Source of the DNA: Bacteroidales bacterium
GTDB lineage: Bacteria > Bacteroidota > Bacteroidia > Bacteroidales > P3
Direction of reading: 5' to 3'
Length of the DNA: 35,885 nt
Assembly: GCA_017501495.1 (NCBI GenBank)
Contig: JAFVWV010000108.1
Span: 1-35,885, forward strand
Shown here: one piece after another, positions 10,377 to 17,796 of the stretch
Layout: each line of letters starts with the position of its first letter
How positions within the stretch are numbered: the first letter of the stretch is position 1
Made by a program: the position numbers and the translations under genes
The notes under the pieces: generated by a model
What the model was told of the DNA's origin: nothing
Database searches by the model: none
Seen by the model: only the letters and a program-made list of their open reading frames with translations

Positions 10377-10526
10377 TTGGCGACAATTCTTTGCCGGGGT
10401 ATATGTTTGTCGCAGAACATATACCCCGACAATCCCTATGAATACTATAATCTGGACACCGCAGGCAGCAGGCTGGTCAGCATTATGGACTCGATAGACA
10501 GCGTGGAGGCAATGTATGCAGAATAA
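10377..10526 (+). other. Possible short ORF or gene remnant, no ATG; rest of the 10325-10799 gap
   Basis: A frame ending in TAA at 10524-10526 reads a plausible, non-repetitive peptide (…NPYEYYNLDTAG…SIMDSIDSVEAMYAE). Upstream it gives a hydrophobic, signal-like stretch (RLLAIVLATILCRG), and it stays open back into the phosphomutase gene without any ATG. Only rare starts such as TTG at 10377 are available, so it is either a decayed secreted-protein gene or chance. The rest of the gap holds a 7-bp inverted repeat (10555-10561 with 10582-10588, followed by a T-rich tail), which is a weak terminator candidate for the phosphomutase, and two ACCACATG-type palindromes at 10643-10673. No other gene is credible. 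Confidence 0.25.
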
Positions 10527-10799
10527 CAAATATATGCACTGGTTTAATTCCGCCAACGGGTTAAATCTGTATATGCGCATTACCCGTTTATTTCATCAAG
10601 GTAAAAGAACAATCCAGTGCGGGTTGCGCTGCGTATCATTCGACCACATGTGGTTCAAAGCCTACCACATGGTTCCAAAGAAAGAGTGACCACTGCCCCC
10701 ACTCTGCAGGCCCGCGGGAAAACACAAAAGCCGCCGCCACACAATAAAAGCGTGTTTTCCACGTTAGGCATTAAAAATTCCATAAAAAAGAAGACCGCT

Positions 10800-11063
10800 A
10801 TGATGAAGAACCTTGGATGGCAGATGTTTTTCGCCCTGCTGCTGGCCGACGCGGTGGCGGTGGTGATGTTTGCACTGCATGTGAATGTGAAGATTGTGAT
10901 AATAGTGTCGGCCGTGGTGTTCGGCATACTGGCCGCGGTGATGGCCGCGTCGAGCTCTTCGCGCGAGAAAGGCCGCCGGCGCGAAGCCGAGGCAGCCGCC
11001 AAGATAGCCGAGCTGCAGGACCAGGTGGTGGAAGCCCAAAAGAAAAATGGACCTTCCATCTAA
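10800..11063 (+). CDS. Small two-TM membrane protein with coiled-coil tail, coupled to recR
   Basis: An 87-residue protein (86 if the second of two adjacent ATGs is used). Two hydrophobic segments, about residues 8-26 and 30-50, are followed by an Arg/Glu/Ala-rich helical tail likely to form a cytosolic coiled coil. The frame is open back to 10617, but that extension is basic and low in quality; the ATG ATG at 10800 starts a normal membrane-protein N-terminus. The last 17 bases overlap the start of recR, so the two are probably translationally coupled. I do not recognise the family. Confidence 0.7.
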   Translation: MMKNLGWQMFFALLLADAVAVVMFALHVNVKIVIIVSAVVFGILAAVMAASSSSREKGRRREAEAAAKIAELQDQVVEAQKKNGPSI

Positions 11064-11661
11064 GATATTGCAGGAAGCGGTGGACCAGCTGTCCACCCTG
11101 CCGGGCGTCGGCAAGCGGTCGGCCCTGCGCTACGCGCTGCACCTGGTGCGCAGCGACGAGCATGAAGTGCGCGACCTCAGCGAGGCCCTGCTGCGCCTGA
11201 AGACCGACCTGCGCCGCTGCCGCTATTGCCACAACCTGAGCGACACCGAGGTGTGCCCGGTTTGCTCGTCGGAGAAACGACAGAAGGGCATAGTCTGTGT
11301 GGTGGAAAATGTGCAGGACGTGATGGCCATAGAGAACACTCAGCAGTACCGCGGACTGTACCATGTGCTGGGCGGCGTCATCTCGCCCATCGACGGCATC
11401 GGGCCTCAGGACCTCGAGATTGCAAGCCTGCTGCACCGCATACAGACCGCCGACCCGGCACCGGTCGAAGAGGTCATCCTCGCACTGCCCACCACCATGG
11501 AGGGCGACACAACCAATTTCTACATCAACCGCCAGCTTCAGCCGCTGGGTGTACGTGTGACCACCCTGGCCCGCGGCGTGGCCGTGGGCGACAGCCTTGA
11601 ATATGCCGACGAGATCACCCTCGGCCGAAGCATCGTAGGACGCATCCCATTCAACCAATGA
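11047..11661 (+). CDS. recR: Recombination protein RecR
   Basis: A 204-residue protein of the RecFOR pathway, which loads RecA onto gapped or SSB-coated single-stranded DNA. The N-terminal helix-hairpin-helix holds LPGVGKRSALR (18-28). The zinc finger has Cys58, Cys61, Cys70 and Cys73 (CRYC…CPVC). The Toprim domain begins near 81 (GIVCVVENVQDVMAIE), and the C-terminal Walker-B-like and wrap region ends in DEITLGRSIVGR. Length is as expected. The start overlaps the upstream small membrane protein gene and the stop overlaps the next gene by 4 bases (ATGA), so all three lie in one operon. Confidence 0.97.
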   Translation: MDLPSKILQEAVDQLSTLPGVGKRSALRYALHLVRSDEHEVRDLSEALLRLKTDLRRCRYCHNLSDTEVCPVCSSEKRQKGIVCVVENVQDVMAIENTQQYRGLYHVLGGVISPIDGIGPQDLEIASLLHRIQTADPAPVEEVILALPTTMEGDTTNFYINRQLQPLGVRVTTLARGVAVGDSLEYADEITLGRSIVGRIPFNQ

Positions 11662-12797
11662 AACAACTACTGTTAGCAACACTGGTGCTGGCCATGGTGG
11701 CCTGCACACACAAAGCATCTGTGGCCGATGCACAGACTTCGGAACCTATAGCGGCAGCCAGCCATACCCTCGACGACGATATCGGCGAAATGCTCCTTGT
11801 GGGCTTCCGCGGCATCGCCGTGGACTCGACAGACCATATCTGGCGCGACCTGACGCATTTCCGCGTTGGCTCGGTCATCCTCTTCGACTATGACGCTGTC
11901 ACCGGACGCCGCGGACGCAATATCACCAGCCGGCAGCAGGTGCAGAGCCTCTGCCGCCAGCTGCGCCGCGTGAAGCCCGACCTTCTGATAGGCATCGACC
12001 AGGAAGGCGGCCGCGTGAGCCGACTGCATAAGCGCTACGGATTTCCGCAGGTGGCCTCGGCCCAGGCCAGCGCCGACATGGGTGCCGACAGCGTGCGCGC
12101 TTGTGCCGTGCTGACGGCCAAGATGCTGCGAGAAGCCGGTATCAACCTCAACTTCGCCCCGGTGGCCGACGTCGATGTCAATCCGCAATGCCCGGTCATC
12201 GGTGCGCTGGAGCGCAGTTTCTCGACCGACCCGAAAGTGGTGACAGGCATGTGCCACATTTGGATTGACGAGCAGCGCCAACAGGGGGTTGCCAGCTGCT
12301 TGAAGCACTTCCCGGGCCACGGCTCGGCCACGGGCGACACGCACAAAGGCCTGGTCGACGTCAGCCGCACGTGGCAGCGCAGCGAACTGCAGCCCTACGA
12401 GGCCCTGAGCAGCGAGGCCCCGATGGTGATGACGGCCCACGTCGTCAACCGGCAGCTCGACCCCGACGGGCTCCCGGCATCGCTCTCGCCGCGCATCACC
12501 TCGCTGCTGCGCGACTCGCTCGGCTTCACCGGCGTCATCGTCACCGACGACCTGGCCATGGGCGCCATAGTGGACCATTACAGCTTCGAACGCGCCATAG
12601 CGATGGCTGTCGCAGCCGGAGCCGACCTCCTATGCCTCAGCAACAACGGCAAACAATACGACCCCGAGCAGGTGCCGCGTGCGGTGCGCACAATAAAGAA
12701 AATGATTGCGGACGGCACCATCGATGCCGCCCGCATACATGAATCGGCCGAGCGCGTACGTGCGCTCAAAGCCTCTCTTTCCTCTGGCGGAAGGTAA
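11658..12797 (+). CDS. GH3-family beta-N-acetylhexosaminidase-like lipoprotein (NagZ type)
   Basis: A 379-residue lipoprotein: a hydrophobic signal runs into a lipobox (LAMVAC, Cys16), so it is likely anchored to a membrane facing the periplasm or surface. The body is a single GH3 catalytic barrel of NagZ type. It carries the NagZ-specific motif KHFPGHG (216-222), the general acid/base dyad of the mobile loop (Asp227 and His229 in GDTHKG) and the nucleophile region TDDLAMGAI (Asp297/298). The likely reaction is release of terminal GlcNAc from muropeptides or other GlcNAc glycans; cytosolic NagZ is the classical recycling enzyme, so the lipoprotein form suggests a periplasmic variant. It starts inside the recR stop (ATGA) and its 3' end overlaps the convergent GtrA-like gene by 32 bases. 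Confidence 0.88.
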   Translation: MKQLLLATLVLAMVACTHKASVADAQTSEPIAAASHTLDDDIGEMLLVGFRGIAVDSTDHIWRDLTHFRVGSVILFDYDAVTGRRGRNITSRQQVQSLCRQLRRVKPDLLIGIDQEGGRVSRLHKRYGFPQVASAQASADMGADSVRACAVLTAKMLREAGINLNFAPVADVDVNPQCPVIGALERSFSTDPKVVTGMCHIWIDEQRQQGVASCLKHFPGHGSATGDTHKGLVDVSRTWQRSELQPYEALSSEAPMVMTAHVVNRQLDPDGLPASLSPRITSLLRDSLGFTGVIVTDDLAMGAIVDHYSFERAIAMAVAAGADLLCLSNNGKQYDPEQVPRAVRTIKKMIADGTIDAARIHESAERVRALKASLSSGGR

Positions 12798-13200
12798 AGA
12801 AGTTGTTGGCTACAAAATTCCACATCGTCACAACGGCTGTGGCGATAATCTTTGCAACCCAGAAGTCCCAGTCGAGCGTGGTGTCGACAAATCGCGGCAC
12901 GATGCTTACATCTTTCAGCAGGAATACTATGAGCGAATTAAGTCCCAGCCCTATGAGCGAGACAACGAAGAACTTGGCGTACTCGACACCCACTTTCTTG
13001 GAAGTGCTCCTCCACGTCCATATCCGGTTAAGGACATAGTTGCTCGTGGCGGCAAGTGTGAATCCGATGGCGTTTGACAGCAGATCCGGTATGCCGAAAA
13101 TGCCTTTGCACAGAGCCGTCAAGCCGAAGTCGATAACAGCACCGCTGGCGCCCACGATGCCGAACTTCAGGAACTTGAATATCAGCGGACGCAACTCCAT
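12766..13200 (-). CDS. GtrA-like four-TM membrane protein
   Basis: A 144-residue integral membrane protein with four predicted helices (about 10-30, 40-60, 80-97 and 115-135). The GtrA signature is visible: 'FKFLKFGIVG' near the N-terminus, 'SNYVLNRIWTWR' between helices 2 and 3, and 'WNFVANNFFTFR' at the end. GtrA proteins are proposed to help move polyprenyl-linked sugars across the membrane in polysaccharide or teichoic acid modification. The ATG at 13200 is preferred over an upstream in-frame TTG; it shares one base with the stop of the upstream gene (TGATG), so the two are translationally coupled. The 3' end overlaps the convergent GH3 gene. Confidence 0.88.
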   Translation of the reverse strand: MELRPLIFKFLKFGIVGASGAVIDFGLTALCKGIFGIPDLLSNAIGFTLAATSNYVLNRIWTWRSTSKKVGVEYAKFFVVSLIGLGLNSLIVFLLKDVSIVPRFVDTTLDWDFWVAKIIATAVVTMWNFVANNFFTFRQRKERL

Positions 13201-13832
13201 CAATTGAATACCTTCTGGTCGGGAGTATGGATAATACCGGTCTTGCGCACCTTTTGCTTTTTGTTGGTTTTCGACTTGCTGATGCGCGGGGCGGGTTTCT
13301 TGACGCGGGGTATGAATTCAAAGTCGCCCGGCTCGTTCACTTCGAGACCATAGACCTTGCGGGTGGCAAGGTTGCACTTGATATGCCAGAAGTGGCCGCA
13401 CATGCCACGTGTGAGCAGCACATCGCTGGCCATTTTCTCGTCGCTTATATTGTCGTCCCAAAGGAAGTTGACCCATATGATATGGTCACCGCGGTCGTTG
13501 GTGAAACCGACATACTGACGGCGATAGTAGCGCATGTGCTCGTCGATGATCGGACAATCGCCTTGCTGGTTGAAGTGGTCGCGATTCACATAGTCGATGC
13601 GCTTCTGTATCAAGCGCTCGGCTTCATGTATCTCGGCGTCGGTCGGCGTGAAGCGTCCGTCCTGATTCTCGACGGTGAAGTCCACCTCCCAGTCCTGATG
13701 GAACGACCAGCCGTGGTAGTTGTTGCCCCACACCTCGGCCACCTTCCATTTCTCCGTCGGCTCTATATATTCCTGCGCGGTCATGACGGTGGTTGCTATA
13801 ACCGCCACAAGTGCAAAAAACAGCTTCTTCAT
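13200..13832 (-). CDS. Secreted protein of unknown function
   Basis: A 210-residue protein with a clean signal peptide (MKKLFFALVAVIATTVMTAQ). The mature part is rich in aromatic and acidic residues (WGNNYHGWSFHQDW, GDHIIWVNFLWDD) and has three Cys residues; the last 40 residues are strongly basic (KSKTNKKQKVRK), perhaps binding a polyanion or cell envelope. The frame is open to 13949, but the ATG at 13832 begins the signal peptide and lies just downstream of a good promoter at 13861-13892. It is co-transcribed and coupled with the GtrA-like gene. I do not recognise the family. Confidence 0.8.
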   Translation of the reverse strand: MKKLFFALVAVIATTVMTAQEYIEPTEKWKVAEVWGNNYHGWSFHQDWEVDFTVENQDGRFTPTDAEIHEAERLIQKRIDYVNRDHFNQQGDCPIIDEHMRYYRRQYVGFTNDRGDHIIWVNFLWDDNISDEKMASDVLLTRGMCGHFWHIKCNLATRKVYGLEVNEPGDFEFIPRVKKPAPRISKSKTNKKQKVRKTGIIHTPDQKVFN

Positions 13833-13860
13833 TGTCCTTTTTTTGTTAGTTTTCCGAATG

Positions 13861-13892
13861 CAAAAGTACTCATATTTCGACATCTGCGCAAA
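13861..13892 (-). promoter_or_regulatory. Bacteroidota-type promoter for the secreted protein/GtrA operon
   Basis: On the minus strand TTTG (13892-13889) and TACTTTTG (13868-13861) are 20 bases apart, matching the Bacteroidota consensus. The start of transcription is expected near 13854, about 22 bases before the ATG at 13832. Confidence 0.75.
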
Positions 13893-13919
13893 TTTTTTTT
13901 CTAATTTGCAAAAATATAG

Positions 13920-13927
13920 TATATTTG
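13920..13927 (+). promoter_or_regulatory. -7 promoter element of the CoA-transferase gene
   Basis: TATATTTG matches TAnnTTTG, and transcription would start near 13934, about 39 bases before the ATG at 13973. The -33 position (about 13896-13899) is TTTT rather than TTTG. The promoter lies back to back with the minus-strand promoter at 13861-13892, so the two units share a divergent control region. Its position rules out an upstream ATG at 13925 as the start codon. Confidence 0.6.
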
Positions 13928-13972
13928 CACTCTGAATTGGATAACGCAAAACAAACTAAAATATTATACAAC

Positions 13973-14620
13973 ATGAATAAATTTGTCACAGTAAAAGAGG
14001 CCGCCGACAAAATCAAAGACGGCATGACAGTCATGGTTGGCGGTTTCCTCGGAGTCGGAAACCCCATCGCTCTCATCGACGAACTCGTGGCCCGCAACGT
14101 GAAGGACCTGACCATCATCTGCAACGACACCGCCTATCCCGAAGTGGGCGTCGGCAAGCTTATCACCAACCATCAGGTGAAGGCCCTCATCGCCACCCAT
14201 ATCGGCACCAACAACAACACCATCGACCAGATGAACGCCGGCGAGCTGAAGGTCACCCTCCAGCCCCAGGGCACCCTGGCCGAGCAGATCCGCGCCGCCG
14301 GTGCAGGTCTCGGTGGCGTGCTGACCCAGACGGGTCTCGGCACCGTGGTTGAGAACGGCAAGCAGAAAGTCACCGTCGACGGCAAGGAGTACCTCCTCGA
14401 GAAACCCGTCCGTGCCGACGTCGCCATCATCGGCGCCAACATCAGCGACGAGGAAGGCAACCTGGTCTACAAAGGCACCAGCCAGAACTTCTGCCCCATG
14501 ATGGCAACCGCCGCCGACACCGTCATCGTCGAACCCCAGGAGATCGTTGCCACCGGCAGCATCGCCCCGGAGAACGTCAAGACCCCCGGCATCTTCGTCG
14601 ACTACATCATCAAGAAATAA
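13973..14620 (+). CDS. 3-oxoacid/butyrate-acetoacetate-type CoA-transferase, subunit A (orphan)
   Basis: A 215-residue alpha subunit of a family I CoA-transferase, which moves CoA between an acyl-CoA and a free acid such as acetate, butyrate or acetoacetate. The CoA-transferase signature 1 is at residues 16-31 (DGMTVMVGGFLGVGNP). The C-terminal part has the subunit-A motifs 'RADVAIIGANISDEEGNL' and 'GTSQNFCPMMATAADTVIVE'. The catalytic glutamate sits on subunit B, which normally lies next door; here an intrinsic terminator follows at once and no B gene is in the window. A fermentative role is inferred from the family. Confidence 0.92.
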   Translation: MNKFVTVKEAADKIKDGMTVMVGGFLGVGNPIALIDELVARNVKDLTIICNDTAYPEVGVGKLITNHQVKALIATHIGTNNNTIDQMNAGELKVTLQPQGTLAEQIRAAGAGLGGVLTQTGLGTVVENGKQKVTVDGKEYLLEKPVRADVAIIGANISDEEGNLVYKGTSQNFCPMMATAADTVIVEPQEIVATGSIAPENVKTPGIFVDYIIKK

Positions 14621-14658
14621 ACATCCAGCCAGTCAGGCCCTCAGCCTGACAAACGGCC

Positions 14659-14699
14659 AACGGGTGCTACCACAATCGTGGTGGCACCCGTTTCTTTTT
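14659..14699 (+). terminator. Intrinsic terminator after the CoA-transferase gene
   Basis: A 15-bp stem (14659-14673 with 14678-14692, one G-T pair) with an AATC loop is followed by a T-rich tract to 14699. It closes the single-gene transcript. Confidence 0.92.
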
Positions 14700-14764
14700 C
14701 CCCTCGACGATCACCGCTGAATACCCATCAACCACCTATCTTACACTTATCTTCGCTATATCAA

Positions 14765-14837
14765 CTCCTACTCTTCTCTTACAAAAGTAAGAGTTGGTAT
14801 AGAGCAGAGTAAGAGGAGGTATAGGGAAGAGTAGGAG
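14765..14837. repeat. Nested inverted and 22-bp tandem repeats in the 14700-15049 gap
   Basis: 14787-14837 contains two and a third copies of a 22-base unit starting GTAAGAG and containing GGTATAG. An inverted copy lies to the left: 14765-14776 pairs exactly with 14826-14837, and 14776-14782 pairs exactly with 14787-14793 around AAAA. Weaker inverted similarity extends left to about 14740. The rest of the gap has no credible gene; TTACAACG is repeated twice near 14863-14880. Function unknown. Confidence 0.7.
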
Positions 14838-15049
14838 ATGATGGCTACTTGATATTGATTTACAACGTATTACAACGCGTCGTTTTTGCCTCAAAAATCA
14901 TAAAAACAGCAAATTGATGATACACCCCACGATATGGAGTTAACATACTTCATATCAGCGATTTAATCCATAAACAAGGTTGTATGCTATGCATCATATG
15001 CACAGGTTGGAGTTTGTTGACTATGCGGTCGTTTATACTGTCCGCCGTG

Positions 15050-15469
15050 CTAATAATTCATCACGTTGAAGGCGTCCTTCGTGTGGCGGATTTCGGCGGT
15101 GGCGCCGCTGCCGACGATGGCGATGATGTCGAAGCGCAGGGGCTCGGTGCGGCGGGTGCGGCGCACGTAGTTGTTGGCCACGCGGATAATGTTCTGCCGC
15201 TTGCGGTGGTCGACGGCCTGCTCGGCGGTGAAGTAGTCCTCGTTGGTGCGCGTTTTCACCTCGATGACGGCCAGCTCGCCGTGGTCCAGCGCGATGATGT
15301 CCACCTCCTTGTGGTCCTTGCGGTAATGCCGCTCGAGGATGACGCACCCCTGCTCCTCCAGATACCGCGCCGATATCTGCTCCCCCGTCTCGCCCAGCTC
15401 CTTGGCCTCCTGCCGGCTCTCCACGCTCCGCTCCTTCGCCGGCGCAAACCGGAATTTCACTATCGCCAT
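15050..15469 (-). CDS. YraN/UPF0102-family predicted endonuclease
   Basis: A 139-residue protein of the YraN (UPF0102) family, a small PD-(D/E)XK-fold predicted nuclease resembling archaeal Holliday-junction resolvases. Visible motifs are 'GETGEQISARYLEEQG' (helix 1, Glu26/Glu30), 'KEVDIIALDHGELAVIEVKTR' with the catalytic-type Asp57, Glu70 and Lys72, and 'AVDHRKRQNIIRVANNYV'. The ATG at 15469 gives the usual N-terminus and overlaps the upstream gene by 10 bases; a TTG at 15502 would also be in frame. It is the last gene of the DUF488/dual-OB/SLOG-nuclease operon, an unusual place for YraN. Confidence 0.88.
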   Translation of the reverse strand: MAIVKFRFAPAKERSVESRQEAKELGETGEQISARYLEEQGCVILERHYRKDHKEVDIIALDHGELAVIEVKTRTNEDYFTAEQAVDHRKRQNIIRVANNYVRRTRRTEPLRFDIIAIVGSGATAEIRHTKDAFNVMNY

Positions 15470-16746
15470 TGACTTCTTTTTTGAATTAATCCAAGCCTGC
15501 ACAACCTTGCCGCAATGCCTTCAGGGCTGCGTTGGCAGATGACCGACATTTCTCTTATTGGTTTCCTCTGGCGGAACAACTCGATGAGGATTGCATCCTC
15601 ATCTTTCTTCCAGGGTGAGTATGCCTTGGGATGAGTAAGTCTGCTTTGCGTTACATAGTTTGGAAAGTGAGGTTTTGTGTTTGTGAGGAGAGTTGTTATG
15701 TTGTCAAGTAAGTTGACAGGATTGATAGCGTTATTGGAAATTGACGCTACGCTGTCAGGCATATCTAATTGCGATAAATACAGTAAATCTGGGTCGCTGG
15801 GTAGGCCACCGATGCCGAGGAGGAGGTAGACGGGCATTCGGCGTTCCGTAGCATATTTCTCGAAAAGGGCTGCTCTGGCCGGCGGCAACAGTTCTTTGCT
15901 GATGTCTTGAGGCATGTGGCTCCGCCATTTGCACTCGATGGAGAAGGGTTGTCCGTCGTATTCGAGCACCAGGTCGGGGTTGCTGTTGCCTTCGGGGTAG
16001 ATGCCGGGCAGGCTCTTGTCGCCGCGCCATTCCTTGAGGGTCAGTTTGTCGTTGTCTGCCACGCCCAGCAACTCCAGCACATAGTCTTCGAACTCGCGGC
16101 CTTTCAGCAGTTCGTCGTTCATGGTGAGCGACTTGACGCGCAGGTAGACGGTACTGTAGGGACGGTTGATGGCCTTGTGGATGGCGTGGATACCCATGTC
16201 TTCGTAGTACATGCGCAGCAGCCGCTTGTCCTCGGCCACCGTCCAGCGGTAAGGTTTCTCTATGGCTTCGGCGGCTTTCAGGTCGGCTTTGTCGAGCAGG
16301 TGGGTGACGTTGCTGTGCCCCGCCAGCAGACCGAAGATGCTGCCGTTGGGGTTGATATAGCCGCAGGCGATATGTTGCACCTGGCCGATGACCCATTGGT
16401 TGCGCAGGCGCGCCTCGAAGCCTTTGCCGTCGCTCTCCTCGCGTTGCAGTACGAGGACAAGCAGGCGGTCCTCTTTCAGCGCCTGCTCAATCTGCACGTT
16501 GTATGTATTGCGGAACTTGCCCGTCACCACCAGCACCGTTGGCACATGGCATACCAGCAGCGCTTTCAACACCTCCTCTTCCAGCTCCGACGTGTTAAAG
16601 CACACCGCGCACTGCCCCCTGTCGAACTCCTCCACCCACCGGAACACCTTCTCATAGCACCCCACCGGCGCCATCCTCGACGTCAAGAAAAGCGTCTTCT
16701 CCCGCCTCCAAAGCTCTTTGTTACCAATGGTTCTTACTACTTTCAT
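15460..16746 (-). CDS. SLOG-like / SANT / PD-(D/E)XK nuclease / SANT multidomain protein
   Basis: A 428-residue protein whose architecture I read by eye. Residues about 18-150 look like a DprA/SLOG Rossmann-type domain ('FLTSRMAPVG', 'CFNTSELEEEVLKALL', then 'VPTVLVVTGKF'), similar to short Bacteroidota proteins with a 'CSRKCP…' N-terminus. Residues 166-206 are a SANT/Myb-like helix-turn-helix (RWTVAEDKRLLRMYY…INRPYSTVYLRVKSL). Residues 214-275 carry a restriction-type nuclease core: GREFEDYVLELL (Glu220), NPDLVLEY (Asp258) and FSIECKWR (Glu271, Lys273). Residues 377-421 are a second SANT-like domain (SPWKKDEDAILIELF…RSPEGIAARLCRLGL). SLOG domains bind nucleotides or DNA, so a ligand-gated or DNA-targeted nuclease is plausible. 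It starts at ATG 16746, 21 bases after the dual-OB gene. The nuclease and SANT calls are firm; the SLOG call is moderate. Confidence 0.75.
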   Translation of the reverse strand: MKVVRTIGNKELWRREKTLFLTSRMAPVGCYEKVFRWVEEFDRGQCAVCFNTSELEEEVLKALLVCHVPTVLVVTGKFRNTYNVQIEQALKEDRLLVLVLQREESDGKGFEARLRNQWVIGQVQHIACGYINPNGSIFGLLAGHSNVTHLLDKADLKAAEAIEKPYRWTVAEDKRLLRMYYEDMGIHAIHKAINRPYSTVYLRVKSLTMNDELLKGREFEDYVLELLGVADNDKLTLKEWRGDKSLPGIYPEGNSNPDLVLEYDGQPFSIECKWRSHMPQDISKELLPPARAALFEKYATERRMPVYLLLGIGGLPSDPDLLYLSQLDMPDSVASISNNAINPVNLLDNITTLLTNTKPHFPNYVTQSRLTHPKAYSPWKKDEDAILIELFRQRKPIREMSVICQRSPEGIAARLCRLGLIQKRSQWR

Positions 16747-16767
16747 CAAATTACTTGGGATTGTTTT

Positions 16768-17796
16768 TCATTCGTCTAGTTCGTTACGATTCTTTCTAAT
16801 CACAATAGAAGCGCCTTTTTCTTTGGGTATGCAGTAAAAGGAATACAATGCTTCATTCTCTGCCTTGAATGCTTCTCTATCGAACTGCAGAACAGTCTTT
16901 GCTGGAGAATAACTAATACTATATCTGGACGATGAAAATGTATTCAAATGATGTTCCGTCATTTGTCGCATAATTCGAGAACGTAAATCGGCAATCTTTT
17001 CTTCAATGTCAGCCTTCTCCAGAAGAAGTCTGTCCAATTCCTGTTCTAAACCGTCAAACCAATCTTTATCGGGTGTTGTTTTATCAACATTCTCCGTTGA
17101 TGTTGCATCTTTATGCTGTGGAATAGCATCTCCTCCTCCGGCTCTTTCTATCAGACATCCGGACAACTGTAGATAGCAACGTTCTTCGTCGTTTGAATCT
17201 TCGGGTTTCCACCAATGTGCAAGTGAAAGTCGGATAAGAGAACCAGCCTCAATTGTATCCAAGGGTTCTGCAGATCCGACATAGGAAATAGTGTATCCAT
17301 ATCGGTTTGACATATCGATGTAACGGTACTGCCAACGCCCACGGTTATTTTTATAGCCTAACAATCGTTTGTCATTAATCCAGAAACAGGTGCTGTAAGT
17401 CGGCACATCCTCTTTCGAAATATACAGTTTGTCCATATCGGTACACCTCAACTTGCCGTCGAACACAGAGAATAACGACCCACGAAAGATAGGTATATTG
17501 GAATTAAGCATCAACTCGGCAAAACGATTGACCGACATGTTTGGAACGTCAACCCGGTCTATCTTTATACGCCGCGTCACATTTACATCCTCGGTATGTG
17601 GATTAGGTCGACGCTGGTTCAGGTAGTAGTCAATGTCCCAGATATCCCAAATCGTATACGGGCATGTGTCGGCAGTTTCATGGTGGCCTCGTGCGTCGAG
17701 GAGCCGAACAGAACGTTGGTTGTCTACATCTACACCACCGACACATACAAGTTCACCGGCCATTCTCGTCCTTGAAACAATGATAATTTGTGCCAT
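16768..17796 (-). CDS. Dual-OB-domain protein with coiled coil and phage-like C-terminal domain
   Basis: A 342-residue protein. Residues 1-216 match what I know of the dual-OB (DuOB) family: 'IIIVSRTRM…CVGGVDVDNQRSVRLL', 'WDIWDIDY…PNPHTEDVNV' and 'LIRLSLAHWWKPED'. This family often sits beside DUF488 genes and has no established function; OB folds suggest nucleic acid or nucleotide binding. Residues 244-280 form a coiled coil. Residues 281-335 (FSSSRYSISYSPAKTV, FDREAFKAENEALYSFY, ASIVIRKN) resemble the C-terminal part of small phage proteins of the Gp157/nuclease-inhibitor kind; that likeness is from memory. It starts in the TAATG overlap with the upstream DUF488 gene. It may be the DNA-binding hub of the operon. 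Confidence 0.75.
   Translation of the reverse strand: MAQIIIVSRTRMAGELVCVGGVDVDNQRSVRLLDARGHHETADTCPYTIWDIWDIDYYLNQRRPNPHTEDVNVTRRIKIDRVDVPNMSVNRFAELMLNSNIPIFRGSLFSVFDGKLRCTDMDKLYISKEDVPTYSTCFWINDKRLLGYKNNRGRWQYRYIDMSNRYGYTISYVGSAEPLDTIEAGSLIRLSLAHWWKPEDSNDEERCYLQLSGCLIERAGGGDAIPQHKDATSTENVDKTTPDKDWFDGLEQELDRLLLEKADIEEKIADLRSRIMRQMTEHHLNTFSSSRYSISYSPAKTVLQFDREAFKAENEALYSFYCIPKEKGASIVIRKNRNELDE

Noticed and set aside
8537..10432. 631-codon antisense frame over the phosphomutase
   Set aside because: Shadow of a certain enzyme gene; its sequence is Val/Ala/His-rich without family features.
14984..15472. 162-codon plus-strand frame opposite YraN
   Set aside because: Mirror of the well-supported YraN gene; low-complexity product.
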